Assembly: GCA_009744235.1 (NCBI GenBank)
Contig: WPHV01000003.1
Span: 62,001-126,000, forward strand
Length of the DNA stretch: 64,000 nt
From: Gillisella vitis
GTDB taxonomy: Bacteria; Pseudomonadota; Alphaproteobacteria; Rhizobiales; Rhizobiaceae
Direction of reading: 5' to 3'
Shown here: piece after piece, positions 27,966 through 36,352 of the stretch
Position numbering within the stretch: position 1 is the stretch's first letter
Layout: each line of letters opens with the position of its first letter
The notes under the pieces: generated by a model
What the model was told of the DNA's origin: nothing
What the model saw: the letters and a program-made list of their open reading frames with translations, nothing else
Databases searched by the model: none
Program-made: the position numbers and the translations under genes

Positions 27966-28838
27966 ATGAGCGGCCCGCAGGGGCGTCTCGCCATCATTGC
28001 CGGCAGCGGTATGCTGCCGGTCTATGTCGCCGAAGCAGCGCGGGCGGCGGGTGAAGATCCGTTCATCCTGCCGCTGAAAAACGAGGCGGACCAGCGCTGG
28101 GAGGGTTTCCAGTCCTCCGTGATCGGGGTTGGCGATATGGCGGGCTTGTCGAGCCTGATTAAGCGACATGGCATCAAACGGGTGGTGATGTCTGGAGGCG
28201 TTAAAAAGCGTCCGAATTTCAAAGAGATCCACGTTAATCTTCGCTTTTTGGTGAAGCTGCCTTTTGCGGTAAAAACCCTGCTATCGGGTGGTGATGACGC
28301 CGTGCTGAAAATGGTCATTCAACTGATCGAGTCGCAGGGTTGCCGGGTGGTGGGCGCGCATGAAATTGCGCCTCAATTGCTGGCAGAGCTTGGGCCGCTC
28401 GGTTCGTCCAGACCGACGGATGATGACAGGCGCGACATTGCCGCTGCCGCCAAAGCCGCCGATGCGTTGGGCCGGCTGGATGTCGGGCAGGGAGCCGTTA
28501 GCGTTGGGGGGCGTATCGTTGCTCTTGAAGGGGTTGAAGGAACGGACCGGATGTTACAGCGCGTTGCCGAACTTCGCGCCGAAGGGCGGATTTCATCGCG
28601 GCGGCGCGGCGTGTTGGTCAAGCTGTGCAAACCGCAGCAGGATATTCGCGCCGACCTGCCGACCATCGGGCAATCGACCATCGAAAATGCTGCCCGGGCC
28701 GGGCTTTCCGGCATCGCGGTCCAGGCCGGGCGCGCGCTGCTTTTGCAACGCCAGGAAACCTTGAGACAGGCAGATGCGGCGGGTATTTTTATCTCCGGTA
28801 TTGAATTGGGACCTGAGGGCGAAGCCCGATTAGACTAA
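27966..28838 (+). CDS. lpxI: UDP-2,3-diacylglucosamine pyrophosphatase LpxI (DUF1009)
   Basis: 290 residues. LpxI hydrolyses UDP-2,3-diacylglucosamine to lipid X, replacing LpxH in alphaproteobacteria. RLAIIAGSGMLPVYVAEAA opens the N-domain and the C-domain has GAVSVGGRIVALEGVEGTDRML and VLVKLCKPQQDIRADLPTIG. It lies between lpxA and lpxB, which is the usual place. The last codons and the following spacer contain a short direct duplication (28814-28860). Confidence 0.94.
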   Translation: MSGPQGRLAIIAGSGMLPVYVAEAARAAGEDPFILPLKNEADQRWEGFQSSVIGVGDMAGLSSLIKRHGIKRVVMSGGVKKRPNFKEIHVNLRFLVKLPFAVKTLLSGGDDAVLKMVIQLIESQGCRVVGAHEIAPQLLAELGPLGSSRPTDDDRRDIAAAAKAADALGRLDVGQGAVSVGGRIVALEGVEGTDRMLQRVAELRAEGRISSRRRGVLVKLCKPQQDIRADLPTIGQSTIENAARAGLSGIAVQAGRALLLQRQETLRQADAAGIFISGIELGPEGEARLD

Positions 28839-28860
28839 CATGAGGGTGAAGCCTGATTAG
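28814..28860 (+). repeat. Tandem near-identical 20-bp direct repeat across the lpxI stop
   Basis: TGAGGGCGAAGCCCGATTAG (28814-28833) is repeated as TGAGGGTGAAGCCTGATTAG (28841-28860), 18 of 20 identical, with a 27-base period. The first copy encodes the LpxI C-terminus and the second is noncoding, which suggests a recent tandem duplication. Confidence 0.75.
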
Positions 28861-28883
28861 GCCTGGCCTGAGGGAGATGGATC

Positions 28884-30059
28884 ATGGAAAACCGGCCACT
28901 GAAGATCGCGGTCATTGCCGGTGAAGTCTCCGGCGATTTGCTGGGTGCTGACCTGATTGCGGCGCTGAAGCAGTGCCATGACGGGGAGATCACGCTGATC
29001 GGCGTCGGTGGACCGGCGCTGGAGGCGCAGGGTCTGACCTCACTGTTTGATTTTTCGGAATTGTCGGTCATGGGCATTACCCAGGTCTTGGCCAAGCTGC
29101 CGCGTTTCCTGACATTGATCGGCACGACCGCCAAAGCGATTGTCTCAGCCAAGCCAGATCTGCTGCTGATCGTCGACAGCCCGGATTTTACCCATCGCGT
29201 TGCAAAAAAGGTGAGGGCGGCCTGCCCGACCATGCCGGTGGTCAATTATGTCTGCCCGAGCGTCTGGGCGTGGAAGGAGTATCGGGCCAAGGCCATGCTG
29301 GCCTATGTCGATAGCGTTTTGGCCGTCCTGCCGTTCGAGCCAGCCGTGATGGAGCGGCTTGGCGGGCCGGAAACGCATTTTGTCGGTCATCGACTGGTCA
29401 CCAGTCCCGCCATGTTGGCTTGCAGGGCAGATCGGCTGCTGCGTCCGCTCGCCGCCGCAGAGGAGCCGAAAACCATCATGCTGCTGCCGGGATCGCGCGG
29501 CGCGGAAATTTCGGCGCTGACGCCGGTGTTTCGTGATGCGGCCCGTATTTTCGTTGAGCGCAACGGGCCGACGCGGTTTGTGCTGCCGACCGTGCCGCGC
29601 CGAGAGCGTCAGGTGCGTGAAGCTGTTGCCAATTGGGAAGAAAAGCCTGACGTGGTCGTTGGGGAGGACGCCAAGTGGCGGGCCTTTGCCGAGGCGGATG
29701 CGGCGATTGCTGCCTCCGGCACGGTGCTGCTGGAGCTTTGCCTGGCTGGCGTGCCTGTTGTCTCCACCTACAAGACCGATTGGCTGATCAAGCTGCTGCA
29801 CAGCCGGATCAAGACATGGACTGGTGCCTTGCCAAGCATCATTGCCGATTATGTCGTGGTACCGGAATATCTGAACGAGCAATTGCGCGGCGCATCGCTG
29901 GCCCGCTGGATGGAGCGCCTATCCTCGCAGACGCGGGAGCGGCAAGCGATGACCGAGGGCTTCGATCTGGTCTGGCAGAAAATGCAGACGGAAATCCCCG
30001 CCGGAGAGGCGGGGGCGAAGATCGTGCTTGATCTTTTGAAGACCCGCTCAATTATCTGA
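28884..30059 (+). CDS. lpxB: Lipid-A-disaccharide synthase LpxB
   Basis: 391 residues. It joins lipid X and UDP-diacylglucosamine into the disaccharide precursor. The start KIAVIAGEVSGDLLGADLI, the FVGHRLV segment, LLPGSRGAEISAL near residue 195 and the donor site AASGTVLLELCLAGVPVVSTYK are those of the GT19 family. GAGGGAGATGGATC precedes the ATG. It ends the rpsB-lpxB block and is convergent with fghA, three bases apart. Confidence 0.96.
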   Translation: MENRPLKIAVIAGEVSGDLLGADLIAALKQCHDGEITLIGVGGPALEAQGLTSLFDFSELSVMGITQVLAKLPRFLTLIGTTAKAIVSAKPDLLLIVDSPDFTHRVAKKVRAACPTMPVVNYVCPSVWAWKEYRAKAMLAYVDSVLAVLPFEPAVMERLGGPETHFVGHRLVTSPAMLACRADRLLRPLAAAEEPKTIMLLPGSRGAEISALTPVFRDAARIFVERNGPTRFVLPTVPRRERQVREAVANWEEKPDVVVGEDAKWRAFAEADAAIAASGTVLLELCLAGVPVVSTYKTDWLIKLLHSRIKTWTGALPSIIADYVVVPEYLNEQLRGASLARWMERLSSQTRERQAMTEGFDLVWQKMQTEIPAGEAGAKIVLDLLKTRSII

Positions 30060-30062
30060 GTG

Positions 30063-30896
30063 TTAGCCTAGCCGCTCGCCATGCCAGCGCAGATGGTCTT
30101 CCATGAATGTCGAGATGAAATAATAGGAATGGTCGTAGCGCTCGTGCAGCCGCAGCGTCAGGCCGATATCGGTATTTTTCACCGCCTCTTCCAGCAGCCA
30201 GGGCTGTAGCCCGGTTTCGAGGAAACTATCGGCCTTGCCCTGGTCCACCAGGAATTCCGGAAAGCGCGCTCCATCCTCGATCAGAGCGCAGGCATCATAC
30301 TGACGCCAGAGGGCACGGTCTGGACCGAGATATTTCTCAAAAGCGTCCTGCGTCCAGTCAGCTTTCAGCGGGCTGACAATTGGGGCAAAAGCAGAGCAGC
30401 TCTTGAAGCGGTCGGGATGTTTCAGCGCGATGGTCAATGCGCCATGGCCGCCCATCGAATGGCCGAAAATGCCCTGGCGGCTCATGTCAGCGCGGAACTG
30501 TTCAGCAATCAGCGCGGGCAATTCCTCTGTGATGTAGCTGTACATCTGGAAATGTTCGGCCCACGGCGTTTCGGTGGCATTCAGATACATGCCTGCACCT
30601 TTGCCCATTTTCCAGTTGGTCAACTCATCCGGCACGTCATTGCCGCGCGGGCTGGTGTCGGGACAGACGATGATCAGGCCGAGTTCTGCGGCCAGTCGAC
30701 GATACTCGCCCTTTTCCATCACATTGGCATGGCTGCAGGCCAGGCCGGACAGATACCAGAGCACCGGGCGCTTTTCGGTGATTGCCTGGGGGGGCACGAA
30801 GACGGCAAAGGTCATTTCGCAACCGGTGACATCGGACTGGTGCGAAAACACGCCCTGCATGCCGCCAAAGGCGGTGTTTTGCGACAGGATATTCAT
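30063..30896 (-). CDS. fghA: S-formylglutathione hydrolase
   Basis: 277 residues of the esterase D family. It hydrolyses S-formylglutathione to formate and glutathione, the second step of formaldehyde detoxification. The nucleophile motif is GHSMGGHGALTIAL near residue 147; RGNDVPDE and the late HERYDHSYYFISTFMEDHLRWH with the catalytic histidine are typical. It is the last gene of a compact minus-strand run that begins with frmA, 19 bases after the DUF1345 gene. Confidence 0.96.
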   Translation of the reverse strand: MNILSQNTAFGGMQGVFSHQSDVTGCEMTFAVFVPPQAITEKRPVLWYLSGLACSHANVMEKGEYRRLAAELGLIIVCPDTSPRGNDVPDELTNWKMGKGAGMYLNATETPWAEHFQMYSYITEELPALIAEQFRADMSRQGIFGHSMGGHGALTIALKHPDRFKSCSAFAPIVSPLKADWTQDAFEKYLGPDRALWRQYDACALIEDGARFPEFLVDQGKADSFLETGLQPWLLEEAVKNTDIGLTLRLHERYDHSYYFISTFMEDHLRWHGERLG

Positions 30897-30915
30897 GAAA
30901 CTTGGCTCCTGCTGA

Positions 30916-31587
30916 TCAATTGGCTATCGAGACGACGGCGTTGACGGCTGCCGCGACCAGGATTGTGTTGAAGAAGAACGAGACGATGGAATGGGCGAGG
31001 TTGAGCCGCCGCATGGCCGTGGTGGTGATGGCGACATCTGATGTCTGGGCGGTCATGCCGATAACGAAGGCGAAATACAGGAATTCATAGCCGCCTGGCT
31101 CCGGCGTGTCGGGAAAATCCAGACCGCCGGAAGGGCCTGGGTCGGGAGTGCTTGTCAAATGGCGCCAATAATCATGCGCGTAATGCATGGCAAACATGGT
31201 GTGAATGGTGAACCAGCCGCTGATGACCGACACAAATGCCAGCGACACTTCCAGCAGGCTGGGAGAACCGGCCCGGTTCAAGGCGTTGAACAAAGCGGCC
31301 ACCGCAGCCACCACCGCCAGCAGGCTGACCAGCGGGATGACGATGGTCGGGGCATCGTCGCGTTGTGGGCTGTTTTTCAGGCGTTCGGCGGTGATGCCGG
31401 GGATGCGTTTGATCATCAACGCGACATAGAGCACGAAAAACACGATGGCCGAAGACTCGACGGCCAAGGCAGGGCGGATCCACAGAAAGACCGGCAAAGT
31501 CAAAAGGCCGAGGAGACCGGACGCATAGAACGGGCTGTGCCTGTGGCGTCTCAATGCATAGAAACGAGGCTTTTTCTTCGAGGTCAT
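30916..31587 (-). CDS. DUF1345 membrane protein
   Basis: 223 residues with a basic N-terminus and about five membrane helices. The family pattern GWFTIHTMFAMHYAHDYW near residue 125 and the closing GMTAQTSDVAITTTAMRRLNLAHSIVSFFFNT identify DUF1345, whose function is unknown. The start overlaps the YaiI stop by four bases, so translation is coupled to the upstream gene. It sits directly before fghA. Confidence 0.85.
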   Translation of the reverse strand: MTSKKKPRFYALRRHRHSPFYASGLLGLLTLPVFLWIRPALAVESSAIVFFVLYVALMIKRIPGITAERLKNSPQRDDAPTIVIPLVSLLAVVAAVAALFNALNRAGSPSLLEVSLAFVSVISGWFTIHTMFAMHYAHDYWRHLTSTPDPGPSGGLDFPDTPEPGGYEFLYFAFVIGMTAQTSDVAITTTAMRRLNLAHSIVSFFFNTILVAAAVNAVVSIAN

Positions 31588-32048
31588 AATGGGGGCGTGT
31601 CCTGACGGAGGGATTTGCAGCGGCGGCAAAGCCTATCCAGTGTTTCCAAAAACTGCGAGCGGTCGCGGGGGCTGAAGGCGCGGTTATAGCCTTTGCTTTC
31701 GCCGGTCTCGCGCAAATGGGCGCCGAGATCGCGCATGGCGGTTGCCATGCCGATATTGGTCTCATCGAACATCCGTCCCGTCGGCCCGGTGACGAAAGCG
31801 CCCGCGGCCACACAGCGCCCGGCCAGCGGCACATCGGCGGTAATGACGATATCGCCTGGTCCAGCCCGTTCGGCGATCCAATCGTCAGCGGCATCAAAAC
31901 CATTGGAGACGATAACATTCGTCACCATCGGATCGCGAGAAGGACGCAGGCCGGAATTGGCAACGAAGGTCACCTGTATGTCGCGGCGCTCGGCCACTTT
32001 CAACACCTCTGCTTTCACTGGGCAGGCATCGGCATCCACATAGATCAT
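31584..32048 (-). CDS. YaiI/YqxD family (DUF188) protein
   Basis: 154 residues beginning MIYVDADACPVKAEVLKVAE, the exact family start. The conserved ADVPLAGRCVAAGAFVTGPTGRMFDETNIG region follows near residue 80. The fold is PIN-like with acidic residues suited to metal binding, so nuclease activity is a plausible but unproven guess. It starts six bases after the GNAT stop and overlaps the DUF1345 gene. Confidence 0.9.
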   Translation of the reverse strand: MIYVDADACPVKAEVLKVAERRDIQVTFVANSGLRPSRDPMVTNVIVSNGFDAADDWIAERAGPGDIVITADVPLAGRCVAAGAFVTGPTGRMFDETNIGMATAMRDLGAHLRETGESKGYNRAFSPRDRSQFLETLDRLCRRCKSLRQDTPPL

Positions 32049-32053
32049 TGGTT

Positions 32054-32527
32054 TCAGGCCCTCCCGATGGAGACCGCACGGACCATGTCGACATGGGCAA
32101 TGCCGTCCTCCAGGTATTCCGCCGAGACAGGAAGAAAACCAAAGGACTGATAGAAAAGTTGCAGATGGCTTTGCGCGGAAAGCGCAATCGGACTTGAGGG
32201 AAAACGCTGTTCGCATGCCGCAATGGCTTCGCGCATCAAGGCATCGCCAAGCCGCTTGCCGCGATGGGAGCGCGAGACGACAACGCGCCCGATCTTGACA
32301 GGGCAGGAAGGCTCCTCCGGCGTTAAAAGCCGAGCGCTCGCGATGAGATCGTCCCCGTCTGCCAGCCGCAGATGCAGGGCGTCGATATCCTTGCCATCAA
32401 GCTCGGAATACGCGCATTTCTGCTCGACGACAAAGACGTCGACGCGCAATTTCAGGAGGTCATAGAGGTCTCGTGCGGAGAATGCATCCAGTCTCCGCAC
32501 GTCAACCCGATAAGGCATATTTGCCAT
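32054..32527 (-). CDS. ElaA-like GNAT family N-acetyltransferase
   Basis: 157 residues from the ATG at 32527 (an ATG at 32518 is equally possible). DLYDLLKLRVDVFVVEQKCAYSELDGKDIDALHLRL is typical of ElaA-type GNATs, and IGRVVVSRSHRGKRLGDALM carries the acetyl-CoA-binding loop. The substrate is unknown. The start codon overlaps the frmA stop by one base, so it is tightly coupled to formaldehyde oxidation genes. Confidence 0.85.
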   Translation of the reverse strand: MANMPYRVDVRRLDAFSARDLYDLLKLRVDVFVVEQKCAYSELDGKDIDALHLRLADGDDLIASARLLTPEEPSCPVKIGRVVVSRSHRGKRLGDALMREAIAACEQRFPSSPIALSAQSHLQLFYQSFGFLPVSAEYLEDGIAHVDMVRAVSIGRA

Positions 32528-33654
32528 CAATAGAGAACCACACTGCGGATGCTTTCGCCGGAATGCATCAGCTCGAAGCCCTTGTTGATGTCCTCGAGCG
32601 GCATGGTGTGGGTGATCATCGGGTCGATCAGGATCTTTCCTTCCATGTACCACTCAACAATCTTCGGCACGTCGGTGCGACCCCGCGCGCCGCCAAAGGC
32701 TGTGCCCATCCAGTTGCGGCCGGTGACCAGCTGGAACGGACGGGTGGAGATTTCCTGACCGGCACCCGCAACGCCGATGATGATCGATTTGCCCCAGCCG
32801 CGATGCGAGGATTCCAGCGCCTGGCGCATCACCTTGGTGTTGCCGGTGCAATCGAATGTGTAATCGGCACCGCCGATCAGGTCGCCATTGCGCTTCGTCA
32901 GGTTGACCAGATAGGCCACGATGTCGCCATCGACTTCGGTCGGATTGACGAAATGCGTCATGCCGAACTTTTCGCCCCAGGCCTTGCGGTCATTGTTGAT
33001 ATCGACACCGATGATCATGTCGGCGCCTGCAAGGCGCAGGCCCTGTAGTACGTTGAGGCCGATGCCGCCCAGACCAAAGACGATGGCGGTGGCGCCGATC
33101 TCGACCTTGGCGGTGTTGATCACCGCACCGATACCGGTGGTGACGCCGCAGCCGATATAGCAGATCTTGTCGAAAGGCGCGTCGGGATTGACCTTGGCGA
33201 GCGCGATTTCAGGCAGGACGGTGAAATTGGCGAAGGTTGAGCAGCCCATGTAATGATGGATCTTGTCCTTGCCGATGGAAAACCGCGATGTGCCATCCGG
33301 CATGACGCCCTGGCCCTGGGTGGAACGGATGGCGGTACACAGATTGGTCTTGCGCGACAGGCAGGAATAGCATTCGCGGCATTCTGGCGTATAAAGCGGG
33401 ATGACGTGATCGCCCTTTTTCAGCGAGGTAACACCCGGCCCGACATCCACGACGATGCCAGCCCCTTCATGGCCGAGAATGGCCGGAAACAGGCCTTCCG
33501 GATCGGCGCCAGACAAGGTGAAATCATCGGTATGGCAGATGCCTGTGGCCTTGACTTCAACCAGCACTTCGCCAGCCTTTGGGCCGTCCAGTTGCACGGT
33601 CATGATTTCAAGCGACTTGCCTGCCTGGGTGGCAACGGCGGCGCGAACATCCAT
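32527..33654 (-). CDS. frmA: S-(hydroxymethyl)glutathione dehydrogenase / class III alcohol dehydrogenase
   Basis: 375 residues. It oxidises the formaldehyde-glutathione adduct with NAD. Catalytic zinc ligands are in ATGICHTDDF near residue 37 and GHEGAG near 63; the four structural-zinc cysteines are in ECRECYSCLSRKTNLC near residue 95; the coenzyme site is VFGLGGIGLNVLQG near residue 190. It is the first gene of a five-gene minus-strand run ending in fghA. Confidence 0.96.
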   Translation of the reverse strand: MDVRAAVATQAGKSLEIMTVQLDGPKAGEVLVEVKATGICHTDDFTLSGADPEGLFPAILGHEGAGIVVDVGPGVTSLKKGDHVIPLYTPECRECYSCLSRKTNLCTAIRSTQGQGVMPDGTSRFSIGKDKIHHYMGCSTFANFTVLPEIALAKVNPDAPFDKICYIGCGVTTGIGAVINTAKVEIGATAIVFGLGGIGLNVLQGLRLAGADMIIGVDINNDRKAWGEKFGMTHFVNPTEVDGDIVAYLVNLTKRNGDLIGGADYTFDCTGNTKVMRQALESSHRGWGKSIIIGVAGAGQEISTRPFQLVTGRNWMGTAFGGARGRTDVPKIVEWYMEGKILIDPMITHTMPLEDINKGFELMHSGESIRSVVLY

Positions 33655-33741
33655 AAAGAAGTCTCCCTTGGTTTCTTGTCGGCGGAGTTTTGCACTGACT
33701 TGCGCAAAGCCTCAAGATACGGAAGGGGTTTTTCTCAAAAC

Positions 33742-34275
33742 TCAGCCCAGCGCAAATCGTTTTTTGCGCTGCTGAAGAGGTAAGGTCTTTTCCTCTTTGT
33801 GGCCGCGGCTTGAGAAACGGCTGCGCAGCTCTCTTCCCTGTCTTTTCAGTGGATGAACGCTGCTTACGACCGTCTTTTCCGTGATACTGCCCAGATCCGG
33901 CATCTGGATGGACGCACTCTGCAAATCTGCCATCATCATGGAAATGTGTTGCAAAAGCCGCTGTTCGATGGGCGAGTTTGCCTTGCCATCGGTGGTGAAG
34001 GTGCTGATCAGCCATTGCAGTTTATAAGTGTCAATGCGGTTTTCCGGCGGGTGTTTGCGTAAAATGTAGGACGCCATGGAATCGATAAAATAGCCCTGCC
34101 ATTCAGCGCATTTATCGGGACAGCATCCGTTCAGCACCAGAAGCGTCAATGCGTCCTCATGGCTGCAAACGCCATGCGGCAGGCCGTATGTCTTGAGAAG
34201 AACCACGTCATGGTGGTCCAATCTCTGCTTGCCGGCGATAACACATGCCGGAAACGAGAGACGAAATTCCCTCAT
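33742..34275 (-). CDS. Conserved-looking hypothetical protein
   Basis: 177 residues, not recognised. The first 120 residues look structured: DVVLLKTYGLPHGVCSHEDALTLLVLN, CAEWQGYFIDSMASYIL and PENRIDTYKLQWLISTF, with three cysteines in the GCCPDKCAEW stretch. The layout loosely recalls an uncharacterised alphaproteobacterial family with a TerB-like EWxxYFVEA segment. The last 45 residues are basic and low in complexity (EEKTLPLQQRKKRFALG). It lies upstream of frmA on the same strand, 87 bases away, and its bases are more AT-rich than the neighbours. Confidence 0.6.
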   Translation of the reverse strand: MREFRLSFPACVIAGKQRLDHHDVVLLKTYGLPHGVCSHEDALTLLVLNGCCPDKCAEWQGYFIDSMASYILRKHPPENRIDTYKLQWLISTFTTDGKANSPIEQRLLQHISMMMADLQSASIQMPDLGSITEKTVVSSVHPLKRQGRELRSRFSSRGHKEEKTLPLQQRKKRFALG

Positions 34276-34476
34276 AGTCGAAACCTCGTTTCATCATGAA
34301 ACCGTAGATTGATCTAAAGGCCAATTCTTTCTTTCGCCATAACGAACGGAGTTTACAAAAGGTTACAATGAGCTGAAACGAGACGTTATATGCGCTGCAC
34401 TGCGGATAACCACTCAAAATGCCCTGGTTTCGCCTGCCAAAAGAATGAATATGGATTTGCTCTTTTTTGGGTGTAT

Positions 34477-35415
34477 TCAGATCACAGCCAGAGCCTTGTC
34501 GGCAGAGGCATTGCGGTGTTCGCGCCATAGAATGAACAGGCCGGAGGCGACGATGATGCCAATGCCAAGCCATTTCGATGGGGAGGGGAAATCCTCAAAC
34601 AGCACGTAGCCGAGAATAGTTGCCGCGATGATCTCGAAATACTGGAACGGCGCGAGCACGGACAGCGGCGCCATGCGGAAAGCCTTCACCACGAGAAGGT
34701 GTATATGGCCTGAGAGAACACCGAGTAGCACCAGCAGCAGCAGACCGGTCACGCTGGTGGGAAGCGACGGTGTAAAATCGGCACTGCCTGCGGATTGGCC
34801 GATCAGCATCGCACCGCCCATGAAAATTGTACCACCGACGCCCGACATGGTCTGCATGGTCATTGGCGAATCGGCATTGCCGATGGCGCGGTTGAGAAAC
34901 ATGTAGAGGGCAAACAGGAAGGCGCATAGTACCGGCAGCAGCGAGGTTGCGCCGAAAACTTCCCAGCTTGGCTGGATGACAATCATCGCGCCGCCAAAGC
35001 CGATCAGGATGGCAAGCCAGCGCCGCCATCCGACCTTGTCGCCCAGAAACAGCGCCGAGAGGGCTGTCAGGATGAAGGGCTCGACGAAATAGATCGCGAA
35101 CACATCGGCGAGCGGCATATATTTGACGGCGGCGAAAAAACACAGGCTTGCCGCGCCATGCAACGCGCCCCGCAGCAGGTTGAGAAACGGCCGCTTGGCG
35201 GTAAAGGCTTTGCTGCCTTGCAAGGCGATGAGAAAGGGCAGGGTGCAGGCAAGCTGGAAGAAGAAGCGGTAGAAGGTGATCTGTCCCGGCGACATGCCTT
35301 CGATATTGGCCATGTATTTGGCAATCGCATCCATGCCCGGCAGCACAAGCATGCAGCCTGCCATCAGCGCCATGCCGCGCAACGGATTGGAAAGATTGGC
35401 GGATGCAGATGTCAT
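34477..35415 (-). CDS. DMT family (EamA) transporter
   Basis: 312 residues with ten predicted helices in two EamA repeats (about 10-150 and 165-300). LVLPGMDAIAKYMA near the start, ITFYRFFFQLACTLPFL and LSALFLGDKVGWRRWLAILIGFGGAMIVI in repeat one, and PFQYFEIIAATILGYVLFEDFPS in repeat two are typical of RhaT/YdcZ-like exporters. The substrate is unknown. It has no operon partner of clear relation. Confidence 0.88.
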   Translation of the reverse strand: MTSASANLSNPLRGMALMAGCMLVLPGMDAIAKYMANIEGMSPGQITFYRFFFQLACTLPFLIALQGSKAFTAKRPFLNLLRGALHGAASLCFFAAVKYMPLADVFAIYFVEPFILTALSALFLGDKVGWRRWLAILIGFGGAMIVIQPSWEVFGATSLLPVLCAFLFALYMFLNRAIGNADSPMTMQTMSGVGGTIFMGGAMLIGQSAGSADFTPSLPTSVTGLLLLVLLGVLSGHIHLLVVKAFRMAPLSVLAPFQYFEIIAATILGYVLFEDFPSPSKWLGIGIIVASGLFILWREHRNASADKALAVI

Positions 35416-35507
35416 CGGAATATCCAGGTTTTCCGATGATGATCACGGGGCGAGGCCTTAATCAAGGCTTGGCTTGTAAAGGCAGGTTGAAAAAATTGTA
35501 TGTAAGT

Positions 35508-36149
35508 TCAGGCGTGCGAATGCATAGGGGTCTCAGCCGCGGCTGTCGGCGCTGTTCTCGCAGGAAGTGCTGGCTGGATGGCGCGGCGGCGCTCAACGGT
35601 GGTTTGCAGTTGCGAGAGCAGAGCATAGCCTTCGCTCCACCGGCCAAAACCGCTTTGAGGATTGATATGGCCGACCGGGCCAAGATTGACCAGCCTGCTG
35701 CCCCAGCAGGACGCGGTGCGCTGCACTGTTTCGGTATCCATATAGGGATCGTTGCTGCTGCCGATCATCAATGAGGGAAAGGGCAGGCGCTGGCACGGCA
35801 TTTCACCGAATTTAATAACATCGGGATGCTGATGTTCGGTGGTTTTCAGGTCGCAGGGTGCGACCAATAGCGCGCCACGGATCAGATGGCGAAGCGGACT
35901 ATCGGCCATTTGGGCGGTCAGAAGGCAGCCCATACTATGGGCGACGATCCAAGCGCCTGACCTACACAACGCAAGCTGCTGTTCCAGCCGGGCTTTCCAG
36001 GCACCAAGCTCGGGATGAGCCCAATCGTCCTGCTCGACCATGATGCTGGTGGGCTGGTCTTCAACCCAATGCCGCTGCCAATGCCCGGCGGCTGAACCGT
36101 TCAGTCCCGGAACGACAAGTGTATCGATGCTACAGGTCTGGCTTGGCAT
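35508..36149 (-). CDS. RBBP9/YdeN family alpha/beta hydrolase
   Basis: 213 residues. DTLVVPGLNGSAAGHWQRHW near the start, the nucleophile motif AHSMGCLL near residue 70 and the catalytic histidine in LGPVGHINPQSGFGRW near residue 155 are the RBBP9 (DUF1234) family pattern. These small serine hydrolases have unknown bacterial substrates. The last 35 residues are Ala/Pro-rich and poorly structured. It lies about 200 bases downstream of the guanidine carboxylase gene and may be read through from it. Confidence 0.85.
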   Translation of the reverse strand: MPSQTCSIDTLVVPGLNGSAAGHWQRHWVEDQPTSIMVEQDDWAHPELGAWKARLEQQLALCRSGAWIVAHSMGCLLTAQMADSPLRHLIRGALLVAPCDLKTTEHQHPDVIKFGEMPCQRLPFPSLMIGSSNDPYMDTETVQRTASCWGSRLVNLGPVGHINPQSGFGRWSEGYALLSQLQTTVERRRAIQPALPARTAPTAAAETPMHSHA

Positions 36150-36352
36150 GGCTGATCCTTTCCGTAACTGTCAGGACATCCGAACATGCCGATCCCGCGT
36201 CGATCATGCTCCGATATCGGTGATTATCGGTCCGAATCTGACCAAGGACGAGAAAGCTCCATCTATTCTCTGGTTTTTTAGTAGAAAATTTGACCGGATA
36301 AATGAAACTTCATTCCAGATATCCGGTCTTTATGGTGTTGCGGAAGGCTATT

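Noticed and set aside
26754..28232. A 492-residue antisense frame spanning fabZ, lpxA and lpxI
   Set aside because: It crosses three coupled plus-strand genes and shows no start site or recognisable domain.
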